A stretch of DNA of 35,339 nt from Stomatobaculum sp. (GCA_017449925.1 JAFSYO010000100.1:1-35339), one strand, 5' to 3'; shown: positions 8,391 through 16,165, counted from the stretch's first letter. Translations and numbers: made by a program. Notes: generated by a model from the sequence alone, not told the origin.

Positions 8391-9382
8391 TGAAGAATTT
8401 CAACTGGGAAAAGTACAGTAAGCCGGTCATCCTCGTCGCATTTATCGTGATCCTGTCGATACTCCGGCCGAAGGCCTTCCTGTCGCTGGACAACTTCTCC
8501 AACGTCCTGTGGTCGGTCTCCGTCATCGGCATCATGGTCTGCGGCACCATCTTCGTGTTCCTGATCGGCGGTATTGATCTTTCAATTGCCACGCTGTGTG
8601 CCTTCTCGGCGACAGTGGTGGTCTCTGTGACCCACGCTCTGGGCGACACCCCGGGCGCGGTCGCGGCAGGCGTCGTCGCCGCTCTGGCGGTGGGCGCTCT
8701 GGCAGGCGTGATCCACGGCGTGATCATCACGACCTTCAACATTCCCGCGTTCCTGGTGACCTTTGCGAGCCAGAGCGTGTTCCTGGGACTGGCGATGATC
8801 ATGACCAACAACAAGATCGTCAGCTGCAACGTGCCGGCATTTACGGCCATCGGATCCATGAAGATCCTGGGATTCCCGCTGCCGGTGTATTTTATGATCG
8901 CCATGGCGCTGATCAGCTGGTATGTTCTCAGAAAGACCGTATTCGGTCGTTACATCTACGCGGTGGGCGGCAACGCGACGGCTTCCGAGATCTCCGGCAT
9001 CAACGTGCGCAAGGCATCCATCATGTGCTATGTGCTGTCCGGCCTCACCACGGCCCTCGGCGGCATCGTCCTCGCTTCCATGACGCAGCAGGCCTCTTCC
9101 TCCACCGGATCGGGCTATACCAATGACGTCATCACGGCAGGCGTTATCGGCGGCGTTTCCCTTCTGGGCGGCGTCGGAACCGTGCCGGGCGCCATCTTCG
9201 GTGCTGTGCTGATGGGTCTTCTGAACAACGGCCTGAACCTCATGTCCGTGCCGTCCACCCACGCCGGCCTGGTCAAGGGTCTCGTGATCGTGGTCGCAGT
9301 CGCCTTCGACGCACTGCAGCACGCGGACCAGTCGAGGAAGAAAGTGAAGAAGGTCGTGAAGAAGGAGAACAAGGCGGCGTAA
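8390..9382 (+). CDS. Second sugar ABC transporter permease (RbsC-like)
   Basis: A 330-residue permease, homologous to the one at 5857 but clearly diverged, so the importer probably works as a permease heterodimer. Motifs include GTIFVFLIGGIDLSIATL, FNIPAFLVTFASQSVFLG, AVGGNATASEISGINVRKA and GGVSLLGGVGTVPGAIFGA, and the C-terminus is Lys-rich. The ATG at 8390 is preferred to the GTG one codon earlier because AGGAGG (8377-8382) then has seven-base spacing. The start overlaps the ATPase stop as TGATG. Confidence 0.93.
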   Translation: MKNFNWEKYSKPVILVAFIVILSILRPKAFLSLDNFSNVLWSVSVIGIMVCGTIFVFLIGGIDLSIATLCAFSATVVVSVTHALGDTPGAVAAGVVAALAVGALAGVIHGVIITTFNIPAFLVTFASQSVFLGLAMIMTNNKIVSCNVPAFTAIGSMKILGFPLPVYFMIAMALISWYVLRKTVFGRYIYAVGGNATASEISGINVRKASIMCYVLSGLTTALGGIVLASMTQQASSSTGSGYTNDVITAGVIGGVSLLGGVGTVPGAIFGAVLMGLLNNGLNLMSVPSTHAGLVKGLVIVVAVAFDALQHADQSRKKVKKVVKKENKAA

Positions 9383-9404
9383 GAATTCCTGAAGGAGTGA
9401 TTTT

Positions 9405-10319
9405 ATGAAAAAAATTGATGCGCACCTTCACCTGGCGAAGGTGCTGGCAGGTTACTGCAGGAGAGGCGAGCTGCGCGCCATCGGCGGCGGCAAGGCCCAG
9501 TGGGGCAGCGGGGAAGTATTCCAGCTGATCCCGCAGAACGGCGAATACGGTGAGGAGAACTTCACGGCGGAGAAGGCCCTGGCCATCATGGACCGGAACG
9601 GCGTGGAGCGCGCGGTCCTGATGAACGGCAGTATGTACGGCCTTCAGAACATCTACCACGAGGAGCTCCTGGAGAAGTATCCGGACCGCTTCTGCCCGTC
9701 CTGTGAAGTGGATCCCTTTATGACTAACCACATGGAAATGCTTCACAGGTTCTTTGAGGAGAAGCACTTCCATCTCCTGAAGATCGAGGTGAGCAGCGGC
9801 GGCGGACTGATGGGTTGCCACGATCCCTTCGATCTCTCCGGAGACCGGATGATGGAGATCTACAAGGTGGTGGAGAAGAACAAAGGCGTGCTGGCCCTTG
9901 ATGTCGGCGATATTGACATGGAGAGCCATCAGACCGTGGCCCTCATGCGGATCGCGGACCGCTGCCCGGATCTGAAGCTGGTGGTATGCCACCTGCTGGC
10001 CCCGGCAAGAGAGAAGAAGAGAGAGTGGATGGCGGAGCTGGAGATCCTGAAGCAGGCCAATATCTGGTTCGATATCGCCGCAATCCCGAAAATCCTGACC
10101 CCGGATGTCTATCCGTATCCGGAGGCCGTGGATTACCTCAGGACGGCGGCGGATATCGTGGGCGCCGATAAGCTGATGTGGGGCACCGACGCGCCTTACG
10201 CGGCGACCCAGGACACCTACGAGCACCTGACGGATTACCTGCTGAAGACCGACAAGTTCACCCAGGAAGAGCTGGAGAACATTTACTACAACAACGCGAA
10301 GAAGGTTTATTTCCAATGA
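9405..10319 (+). CDS. Amidohydrolase superfamily protein in the sugar operon
   Basis: A 304-residue TIM-barrel metal-dependent hydrolase (amidohydrolase_2 type). H7 and H9 (DAHLHL) and D262 (LMWGTDAPYAAT) are clear, and H196 (LVVCHLLAP) fits the usual third histidine. At the position where most relatives have a His after the fourth strand, this protein reads LALDVGDID, with H175 nearby, so the metal site may be altered. Relatives with this fold include sugar lactonases, which would suit a sugar-acid pathway, but the activity is not proven. GAAGGAG precedes the ATG. The stop overlaps the start of the dehydrogenase by four bases (ATGA), showing tight coupling. Confidence 0.85.
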   Translation: MKKIDAHLHLAKVLAGYCRRGELRAIGGGKAQWGSGEVFQLIPQNGEYGEENFTAEKALAIMDRNGVERAVLMNGSMYGLQNIYHEELLEKYPDRFCPSCEVDPFMTNHMEMLHRFFEEKHFHLLKIEVSSGGGLMGCHDPFDLSGDRMMEIYKVVEKNKGVLALDVGDIDMESHQTVALMRIADRCPDLKLVVCHLLAPAREKKREWMAELEILKQANIWFDIAAIPKILTPDVYPYPEAVDYLRTAADIVGADKLMWGTDAPYAATQDTYEHLTDYLLKTDKFTQEELENIYYNNAKKVYFQ

Positions 10320-11302
10320 AAAAAATAGTCTGTCTGTACGGAACGCCGAACGAGATCGTGAACCAGCTGAACGCAAAGGCCGTGGAGTACGCTGCGGCCC
10401 GGGGCCTGGAGTATCAGTGGATCCCCATGCAGCCCTTCACGAATGATAAAGCGGTGGAGGCCCTGAAGGGGGCCGATGCCGGCATCATCGACGTAGAAGT
10501 TTACGACAAAGATATTTTCACCAGGATCAACGACAGCGTGAAGATCCTGGTCCGCTACGGCGTGGGATTCGACGCCGTGAATCTGAAGGACGCCACGGAC
10601 GCCGGCATCGCCATCGCCAGGACCACCGCGGCGAATTCCGAGGGCGTTGCGGAAATGGCTTTCACCATGATCATGGCAGCGAAGCGCCAGCTGATGCGGA
10701 ACAGGGACTGCGTGAATACCGGAAACTGGGTACGCAACGTCGGCGGCGAGATGCTCGGCAAGAAGGTCGGCATTATGGGCTTCGGCGCCATCGGCCGCAA
10801 GGTCGCGAAGCTGTTCAGCGGCTTTGACTGTGAGATCCTGGCTTACGATCCCTTCCTTTCGGCGGAAGCCTGCGAGGCTGCCGGTGCGAAGAAGGTCGGG
10901 CTGGAGGAGCTGTTCCGCGAGAGTGACGCTGTGACTGTCCATGTGCCCTACACGAAGGAAAACCACCATATCGTGAATGCGGAACGGATCGCCATGATGA
11001 AGAAGGACGCTGTGGTGGTCTGCACCGCCCGCGGAAACCTGGTGGATGAGGATGCCCTGGCAGAGGCCCTGAAGGCCAATAAGATCCTGGGCGCTGGCCT
11101 GGATGTCTTCGCAAAGGAGCCGCTCCCCGTGGATTCTCCGCTGATCGGCCTGGATAATGTGATCCTGACGCCTCACGTCTCCTCCCAGACCTGGGAGTCC
11201 CTCTGGAACATCTACGCCCGGGCCATCGACATCGCCGGCGATTATCTTGAGGGGAAGGACATCAGCAGGGATCTGCTGAACAAGGATGTGCTTCAGAAAT
11301 AA
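10316..11302 (+). CDS. D-isomer-specific 2-hydroxyacid dehydrogenase
   Basis: A 328-residue NAD-dependent dehydrogenase of the phosphoglycerate dehydrogenase/hydroxypyruvate reductase family. It has the nucleotide-binding GFGAIG (155-160) and an acidic residue after the second strand (D178, AYDPF), which favours NAD over NADP. The catalytic set is Arg (R239, TARGNLV), Glu (E268, DVFAKEPLP) and His (H287, LTPHVSS). There is no ACT or ASB regulatory domain, so it is not a classical serine-pathway SerA. It probably oxidises or reduces a sugar acid or hydroxyacid from the imported compound. The start is set by the ATGA overlap with the preceding gene. Confidence 0.88.
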   Translation: MKKIVCLYGTPNEIVNQLNAKAVEYAAARGLEYQWIPMQPFTNDKAVEALKGADAGIIDVEVYDKDIFTRINDSVKILVRYGVGFDAVNLKDATDAGIAIARTTAANSEGVAEMAFTMIMAAKRQLMRNRDCVNTGNWVRNVGGEMLGKKVGIMGFGAIGRKVAKLFSGFDCEILAYDPFLSAEACEAAGAKKVGLEELFRESDAVTVHVPYTKENHHIVNAERIAMMKKDAVVVCTARGNLVDEDALAEALKANKILGAGLDVFAKEPLPVDSPLIGLDNVILTPHVSSQTWESLWNIYARAIDIAGDYLEGKDISRDLLNKDVLQK

Positions 11303-11394
11303 AGTAACTTTTGGCCGTGTTTATAGGAAGATCATACATATATATGCCAGCCTGATTATTTGTGTTAGAATTAAAACAGGCACATATGACGATA

Positions 11395-11420
11395 GAAGTT
11401 CCGGGCCCGCCCGGAACTTC
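11395..11420 (+). terminator. Hairpin between dehydrogenase and kinase genes
   Basis: An 11-bp perfect stem GAAGTTCCGGG/CCCGGAACTTC (11395-11405 with 11410-11420) and four-base loop, with only a weak T-rich tail (TTCAT). It may attenuate rather than end transcription between the importer genes and the kinase. The rest of the 184-bp gap shows no gene. Confidence 0.5.
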
Positions 11421-11486
11421 TTCATAAGAATGTGATCAACTGGAGAGATACAGATTTTTTAATACGACGGACAGGAGGAAGAGAAG

Positions 11487-13019
11487 ATGCGCTATTATAT
11501 CGGGCTCGACAACGGCGGGACCGCCACAAAGGCAGCGGTTTTTGACGAAAAGGGCAGAGAGATCGGCACCTGCGGCGTTGCCACGAAGGCGATCACTCCG
11601 AAGCCGGGCTTTGTGGAACGCGACATGGAGGAAATGTGGGACGCGAACTGCGCAGTGGTGAAGGGCGTGCTGGAGAAAACAGGCATCGACCCGGCCGATG
11701 TAGCCGGCCTGGGTATTTCCGGACACGGAAAGGGCCTTTACCTCTGGGGCAAGGACGACAAGCCCGCCCGGAACGGCATTATTTCCACGGACAACCGCGC
11801 TTACAAGTATCCGCTGGAGTGGAAGGCCAACGGGATCGAAGAGATGGCGTTCCACCGGTCCTTGCAGCACAGCATGGCCTGCCAGCCTACAGCACTGCTT
11901 TCCTGGCTCCGGGACAATGAGCCGGAAAGCTACGCGAACATCAAGTATGTGTTCGAGTGCAAGGACTATATCCGCTTCCGCCTGACGGGAGAAGCCAAGG
12001 CAGAGGTCACGGATTACTCCGGCTCCGGCCTTATGAATCTCTGGACCGTGAACTTTGACCAGGAACTCCTGGATATGTACGGCATTCCGGAGGTGAAGGA
12101 CGCGCTGCCGCCGACCTGCAGAGCCACAGACATCTGCGGATATGTGACGGAAGAAGCAGCGGCGAAGTGCGGCTTGAAGGCAGGGACGCCTGTCATCGGC
12201 GGCATGTTCGACATCAACGCCTGCGCCATCGCGGCGGGCGTCACAGATCCCTCCAAGGTCTGTATGATCGCCGGGACCTGGTCCATCAACGAATACATCC
12301 GGAAGGAAGCAGTGATCGACGGCAGAGTGCAGATGAATTCCTGCTTCGCCCTGCCGGGCTACTACCTGATCGAAGAATCCTCCCCCACCTCCGCGGGCAA
12401 CTTTGAGTGGTTCATTCGGGAACTTCTGCCGGAGCTGAAGGCCCAGGAGAAGGCGGCGGGCGGCAGCATCTACGACACGGTGGACCGCTGGGTGGAAGAG
12501 ATCCCGGTGACGGAATTCGTCCCGCTGTTCCTGCCCTTCCTGATGGCATCCAACGTGCACCCGAACGCGAAGGCGTGCTTCCTCGGCATGAGCGTGAGCC
12601 ACACCAGGGCCCATCTGGTCCGCAGTATTTTTGAAGGCATCACCTTCTGCCACAGATATCACTACGAGCGTCTGATGGCGACGAGGAACGAAGCACCGGA
12701 AGTGATCCGCCTGGCCGGCGGCGCTGCCCGCGCAAAGGTGTGGGCGCAGATGTTCGCGGATGTGATGAACACCCCGGTACAGACACTGGAAGCCAACGAG
12801 ACCGGCGCCCTGGGCTGCGCCATCGCTGTGGCAGCGGCCACCGGCGCGTATCCGTCGCTGGACGAGGCCATCGCCGGCATGACGGTATTCTCCGAACCCA
12901 TTATTCCGGACCCGGCCGCAGTGCCTGTCTACGAGAAGAAGTACCAGCTGTACAAGAAGGCTCTGGAGAGCCTGGACGGCCTGTGGGACGACATGCAGGC
13001 GCTGGTGGAAGGAAAGTAA
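11487..13019 (+). CDS. FGGY-family carbohydrate kinase
   Basis: A 510-residue sugar kinase of the FGGY family (xylulo-, ribulo-, glycero- and related kinases). N-terminal phosphate loop GLDNGGTATKAAVFD (6-20), substrate region with STDNRA, GGMFDINA containing the likely catalytic base D242, the ATP-domain AGTWSINEY (262-270) and the adenosine motif RLAGGAARAKVWAQM. Length is normal. The sequence type recalls L-xylulose/3-keto-gulonate kinases, but substrate assignment by eye is unreliable. GGAGGAAGAG precedes the ATG. Same direction as the importer operon, 184 bp downstream with an intervening hairpin, and closed by a terminator. It would phosphorylate the imported, processed sugar. Confidence 0.9.
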   Translation: MRYYIGLDNGGTATKAAVFDEKGREIGTCGVATKAITPKPGFVERDMEEMWDANCAVVKGVLEKTGIDPADVAGLGISGHGKGLYLWGKDDKPARNGIISTDNRAYKYPLEWKANGIEEMAFHRSLQHSMACQPTALLSWLRDNEPESYANIKYVFECKDYIRFRLTGEAKAEVTDYSGSGLMNLWTVNFDQELLDMYGIPEVKDALPPTCRATDICGYVTEEAAAKCGLKAGTPVIGGMFDINACAIAAGVTDPSKVCMIAGTWSINEYIRKEAVIDGRVQMNSCFALPGYYLIEESSPTSAGNFEWFIRELLPELKAQEKAAGGSIYDTVDRWVEEIPVTEFVPLFLPFLMASNVHPNAKACFLGMSVSHTRAHLVRSIFEGITFCHRYHYERLMATRNEAPEVIRLAGGAARAKVWAQMFADVMNTPVQTLEANETGALGCAIAVAAATGAYPSLDEAIAGMTVFSEPIIPDPAAVPVYEKKYQLYKKALESLDGLWDDMQALVEGK

Positions 13020-13034
13020 GGATGCAGGGACTGT

Positions 13035-13073
13035 CGCACTAAGCATTTTTAGTGCGGCGGCCCCTCTTTTTTT
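13035..13073 (+). terminator. Terminator after the FGGY kinase
   Basis: Perfect 8-bp stem CGCACTAA/TTAGTGCG (13035-13042 with 13049-13056), six-base loop, then a GC stretch and a T-run at 13067-13073. Confidence 0.7.
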
Positions 13074-13102
13074 GCGATCCGTCCCTGTAATTTCGGGGCC
13101 AG

Positions 13103-13163
13103 TATAGCCCCCGGGTATAAATCGTTGGATTAGAATACCCCCCCGGGGTACAACTTGCTGGTT
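13103..13163. repeat. Pair of related C/G-run palindromic repeats
   Basis: Two degenerate direct repeats about 32 bp apart. The first has TATAG, five C, three G, TATA (13103-13119); the second has AATA, seven C, four G, TACAA (13135-13153). Each is followed by a related GTTGG/GCTGG stretch. Both centre on a CCCGGG palindrome. No gene or known motif is recognised. Confidence 0.5.
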
Positions 13164-13174
13164 TTATATTTCTC

Positions 13175-13214
13175 TGACATACGTAACGCAAAAAAATGAT
13201 CTTTGCGTGTGTCA
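13175..13214. repeat. Inverted-repeat module 1 (9-N22-9)
   Basis: TGACATACG (13175-13183), 22 bp, then CGTGTGTCA (13206-13214); one G-T pair in RNA, otherwise fully complementary. A nested ACGCAAA/TTTGCGT palindrome lies inside the 22-bp segment. Confidence 0.75.
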
Positions 13215-13258
13215 CAGTCAGCTGTTTTTTCTTCTTAAAGCCTGTTCCTTCCTGGATT

Positions 13259-13298
13259 TGACATACGAAAATAAAAACTATATTAATTGCGTATGTCA
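13259..13298. repeat. Inverted-repeat module 2 (9-N22-9)
   Basis: TGACATACG (13259-13267), 22 bp, CGTATGTCA (13290-13298); perfect inverted repeat. The inner 22 bp is unrelated to that of the other two modules. Confidence 0.8.
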
Positions 13299-13354
13299 TT
13301 TTATTGGTTCCAAAACAAAATATCTTTCATGATACCCCTTTCCACCTTGACCTA

Positions 13355-13394
13355 TAACATACGAAATCCCATTATTAGTAGCTTTCGTATGTCA
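13355..13394. repeat. Inverted-repeat module 3 (9-N22-9)
   Basis: TAACATACG (13355-13363), 22 bp, CGTATGTCA (13386-13394). One mismatch in the outer arm, but the arms extend inward by AAA/TTT. Same geometry as modules 1 and 2. Confidence 0.78.
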
Positions 13395-13404
13395 CGCACA
13401 TTTT

Positions 13405-13512
13405 AAACTACTTAAATTACTCAAACTACTTAAACTACTCAAACTACTTAAACTACTCAAACTACTTAAACTACTCAAACTACTTAAATTACTCAAATTA
13501 CACAAACTACTA
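13405..13512. repeat. Twelve-copy 9-bp tandem repeat
   Basis: Twelve head-to-tail units of the type AAACTACTY. The last base alternates T/C, giving an 18-bp higher-order period in the middle; end units are degenerate (AAATTACTC, AAATTACAC, AAACTACTA). Read in one plus frame it gives Lys-Leu-Leu repeats, but that frame has no start codon. It sits in a 550-bp gap with no gene. Confidence 0.9.
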
Positions 13513-13608
13513 CCCATATAGTGGACACGCTGCATTTACGTTTCAGATGCCATGAGATGCTTATAATCCGCCGCTTGATGCGACAGCCCTTTTCTCCTAT
13601 CTGCGAGG

Positions 13609-13637
13609 TATACAGAACGTGTCTGTTATTGTATACT
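13609..13637 (+). promoter_or_regulatory. Promoter of the HD-domain gene
   Basis: -35 TATACA (13609-13614), 17-bp spacer, -10 TATACT (13632-13637), about 55 bp before the ATG. Confidence 0.5.
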
Positions 13638-13692
13638 CAGTTTGTCCGGCGGCGCCGGAAGCAAATGAGTTACAGAAACAAAGGAGACTGCT

Positions 13693-14274
13693 ATGAGTGA
13701 AAAACTGACCCTGGAACGGGCAAAGGAACTGAACGCGCAGATGGTGACGGAGCCGCACCTTATTATCCATTCCACCAATGTGATGGCGGCTATGGGAGCC
13801 ATGGCGAAGCATTTCGGAGAGGACGAGGAGCACTGGAAGGCCGTGGGCTATCTTCACGACTATGATTACGAGAAATTCCCGGAGGAGCATCTGGCGCACA
13901 CGGAAGAGCCCCTTAAGGCGACAGGCGTTCCCGAGGAGGATATCCGGGCCATCCTGAGCCACGGCTACACGATCCGGAACGATGTGAAGCCGGAGACAAA
14001 TATGGAGAAGTCCCTGTTTACCGTGGATGAGCTGACAGGCATCATCGAGGCTGCGGCGCGCATGCGGCCCGCCGGCATCACGGACCTGAACGTGAAGAGC
14101 TTTATGAAGAAGTTCAAGGACAAGAGATTTGCCGCGAAGTGCAACCGCCCGCTTATTCTCCAGGGCTGCGAGATGCTGGGCATGGACGTGAAGGAAGTGG
14201 CGGAGATCTGTATCGAGGGGATGAAGCCCTATGCCGCGGAAATTGGACTCCTGGGAACGGAAGCTCAGAGTTGA
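13693..14274 (+). CDS. HD-domain protein (predicted phosphohydrolase)
   Basis: A 193-residue soluble protein with an HD metal-binding fold. H26 (IIHSTNVM), the H55-D56 doublet (YLHDYDYEKFP), a second His cluster (EEHLAHTEEP) and LSHGY downstream match small HDIG-type proteins annotated as hydrolases. Domain members cleave phosphoester bonds in nucleotides or second messengers, but the substrate here is unknown. Start with AAAGGAG upstream. It stands alone between the repeat island and the acyl-CoA ligase; the ligase promoter overlaps its stop codon. Confidence 0.8.
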   Translation: MSEKLTLERAKELNAQMVTEPHLIIHSTNVMAAMGAMAKHFGEDEEHWKAVGYLHDYDYEKFPEEHLAHTEEPLKATGVPEEDIRAILSHGYTIRNDVKPETNMEKSLFTVDELTGIIEAAARMRPAGITDLNVKSFMKKFKDKRFAAKCNRPLILQGCEMLGMDVKEVAEICIEGMKPYAAEIGLLGTEAQS

Positions 14275-14299
14275 CAAGTCTGTTCTTTCGTGGCATAAT
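14271..14299 (+). promoter_or_regulatory. Strong promoter of the acyl-CoA ligase gene
   Basis: -35 TTGACA (14271-14276), 17-bp spacer, -10 CATAAT (14294-14299). The -35 box contains the TGA stop of the HD gene. The predicted leader is about 105 nt long. Confidence 0.75.
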
Positions 14300-14313
14300 A
14301 GCCGTTGTTTAAA

Positions 14314-14383
14314 GCGTTACAGTTTAACGCGCTGAAGCAAAACCGAGATAACGCCCCGTCGTTTCGAGCCGACGGGGCGTTAT
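14314..14383 (+). promoter_or_regulatory. Structured leader of the acyl-CoA ligase mRNA
   Basis: Two hairpins: GCGTTA/TAACGC (14314-14319 with 14325-14330), and a perfect 14-bp stem ATAACGCCCCGTCG with its complement (14348-14361 with 14370-14383, eight-base loop). The large stem is not followed by a T-run on the plus strand, so it is not a standard terminator for this transcript. It may end HD-gene read-through, protect the mRNA or regulate it. Confidence 0.5.
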
Positions 14384-14411
14384 AAACAAACAGGAAGGAC
14401 GGAAAAAGGCC

Positions 14412-16052
14412 ATGCCTATCACAGAGCTGCTGAGCAGAAACGCAACCTATTTCAAGAATGAGACCGCGCTGGTGGAGATCAACCCGGAAGCAAAGGGGAT
14501 CCCGCGGGTCACCTGGAGAGAGTATTCCCTGATCGAGACAGACCGGAGCGGTGCGTTCCGGAAACAGATCACCTGGGGCGAGTTTGATGTCCAGGCGAAC
14601 CGTTTTGCGAACCTCCTGCTGACCAGGGGCATCCGCCGCAATTCCAAGGTAGCGATCCTGCTCATGAACTGCATCGAGTGGCTGCCCATCTACTTCGGCG
14701 TCCTGAAGTCGGGCGCGGTGGTGGTGCCGATGAATTTCCGCTATGATTCCGCGGAGATCCTGCACTGCCTGAAGCTGGCGGATGTGGACTGCCTGGTCTT
14801 CGGACCGGAGTTCACGGGCCGCATTGAGTCTATCCTCGACCAGGTGCCGCGGGTGAAGAATCTCTTCTATGTCGGAGATGACTGCCCCTCCTTCGCTGAC
14901 AATTATGACCTGATCAGGTACTGCTCCTCCTCAGCGCCCAGTGTCTATATCACGGACGATGACGACGGCGCCATCTACTTCTCCTCGGGCACCACAGGCT
15001 TCCCGAAGGCGATCCTCCATGCCCACAGGAGCCTCATGCACTCCTGCATCGTGGAGCAGAGCCACCACAAACAGGCCCGGGAGGATGTGTTCCTCTGCAT
15101 CCCGCCGCTCTACCACACCGGCGCCAAGATGCACTGGTTCGGCTCGCTGCTTTCCGGCAGCCGGGCTGTCATTCTCCGCGGCGTGAGTCCGGAGTGGATC
15201 ATCCGCACTGTGAGCGAGGAACGCTGCACCATCGTCTGGCTCCTGGTGCCGTGGGCCCAGGACATCCTGGACGCTATCGACAGCGGAAAGATCGACCTCA
15301 CCAAGTACCATCTTGACCAGTGGAGGCTCATGCACATCGGCGCCCAGCCGGTGCCGCCGACCCTCATCAAGCGTTGGAAGAGCATCTTCCCGAACCACGA
15401 CTACGACACGAACTATGGTCTAAGCGAGTCCATCGGACCCGGCTGCGTACATCTCGGCATTGAGAACACCCACAAGGTGGGCGCCATCGGTGTGCCGGGC
15501 TACGGCTGGCAGGTGAAGATCGTGGACGGGAACCGGCAGGAGATCAAGGACGGCGTCGGCGAGCTTGCCGTGAAGGGCCCGGGCGTCATGAAATGCTACT
15601 ACAACGACAAGAAGGCCACGGATGAGGTCCTGGACAGCGAAGGCTGGCTCTACACCGGCGATATGGCGGAACGCGACGAGGATGGCTTCATCTACCTCGT
15701 GGACCGCAAGAAGGACGTCATCATCAGCGGCGGCGAGAATATCTATCCCGTGCAGATCGAGGACTTCCTGAGATCACACGACGCAATCAAGGACGTGGCT
15801 GTCATCGGCCTTCCAGACCGCCGTCTCGGCGAGATCTCGGCCGCCATCATCGAGGTGAAGGAAGACCACACCCTTACCGAGGACCAGGTGAACCAGTTCT
15901 GCAAGCAGCTTCCGCGCTACAAGCGCCCGCGCAAGATCATCTTTGCGGACGTACCGCGGAACCCCACAGGAAAGATCGAGAAGCCCCTGCTGCGGAAGCG
16001 CTATGGCGGCGATCTTCTGGTGGCGCAGCAGAACGAGATCAAGATGGACTGA
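14412..16052 (+). CDS. AMP-forming acyl-CoA synthetase / AMP-ligase
   Basis: A 546-residue class I adenylate-forming enzyme: it activates a carboxylic acid with ATP to an acyl-adenylate and transfers it to CoA. The P-loop-like motif YFSSGTTGFPK is at 189-199. Further motifs are the YGLSES adenine-binding segment, LYTGDMAERDEDGFIYLVDRKKD with the hinge Asp, GGENIYP, and the C-terminal catalytic Lys in NPTGKIEK (K521). Length and domain order (large N-domain, mobile C-domain) are standard. The sequence type resembles CaiC-like or medium-chain ligases, and the acid is unknown. It has its own promoter and terminator, so it is probably monocistronic. GGAAGGAC and AAAAAGG lie upstream of the ATG. 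Confidence 0.92.
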   Translation: MPITELLSRNATYFKNETALVEINPEAKGIPRVTWREYSLIETDRSGAFRKQITWGEFDVQANRFANLLLTRGIRRNSKVAILLMNCIEWLPIYFGVLKSGAVVVPMNFRYDSAEILHCLKLADVDCLVFGPEFTGRIESILDQVPRVKNLFYVGDDCPSFADNYDLIRYCSSSAPSVYITDDDDGAIYFSSGTTGFPKAILHAHRSLMHSCIVEQSHHKQAREDVFLCIPPLYHTGAKMHWFGSLLSGSRAVILRGVSPEWIIRTVSEERCTIVWLLVPWAQDILDAIDSGKIDLTKYHLDQWRLMHIGAQPVPPTLIKRWKSIFPNHDYDTNYGLSESIGPGCVHLGIENTHKVGAIGVPGYGWQVKIVDGNRQEIKDGVGELAVKGPGVMKCYYNDKKATDEVLDSEGWLYTGDMAERDEDGFIYLVDRKKDVIISGGENIYPVQIEDFLRSHDAIKDVAVIGLPDRRLGEISAAIIEVKEDHTLTEDQVNQFCKQLPRYKRPRKIIFADVPRNPTGKIEKPLLRKRYGGDLLVAQQNEIKMD

Positions 16053-16089
16053 CAAACAAAAGAATATCGATGATCAGATTCTCAAGGCT

Positions 16090-16122
16090 GCCGCACGAAA
16101 CGAAATCGTGCGGCGGCTTTTT
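16090..16122 (+). terminator. Terminator after the acyl-CoA ligase
   Basis: Perfect 9-bp stem GCCGCACGA/TCGTGCGGC (16090-16098 with 16106-16114), loop AACGAAA, then GGC and TTTTT. Confidence 0.85.
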
Positions 16123-16156
16123 ATTTCCACCGAAGGGAGCAGCGGCCTTTTCCTTC

Positions 16157-16165
16157 TGGTATAAT
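16157..16165 (+). promoter_or_regulatory. Extended -10 promoter of the cell-wall-binding protein
   Basis: TGGTATAAT, that is TG-N-TATAAT, with no clear -35 box; extended -10 promoters tolerate this. The ATG follows about 42 bp downstream. Confidence 0.6.

Noticed and set aside
13103..13512. Possible CRISPR array
   Set aside because: The direct repeats are only 9 bp without spacers, and the inverted-repeat modules have irregular spacing (84 and 96 bp) and short arms. No cas gene is nearby.
13351..13521. Plus-strand frame through the 9-bp repeats encoding repeated Lys-Leu-Leu
   Set aside because: No ATG, GTG or TTG start in frame after the preceding stop, no ribosome site, and degenerate end units; treated as non-coding DNA repeats.
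13057..13610. Insertion-sequence or prophage remnant as the source of the repeat island
   Set aside because: No transposase or integrase fragment, target-site duplication or long terminal inverted repeat could be seen; a short non-autonomous element cannot be excluded.
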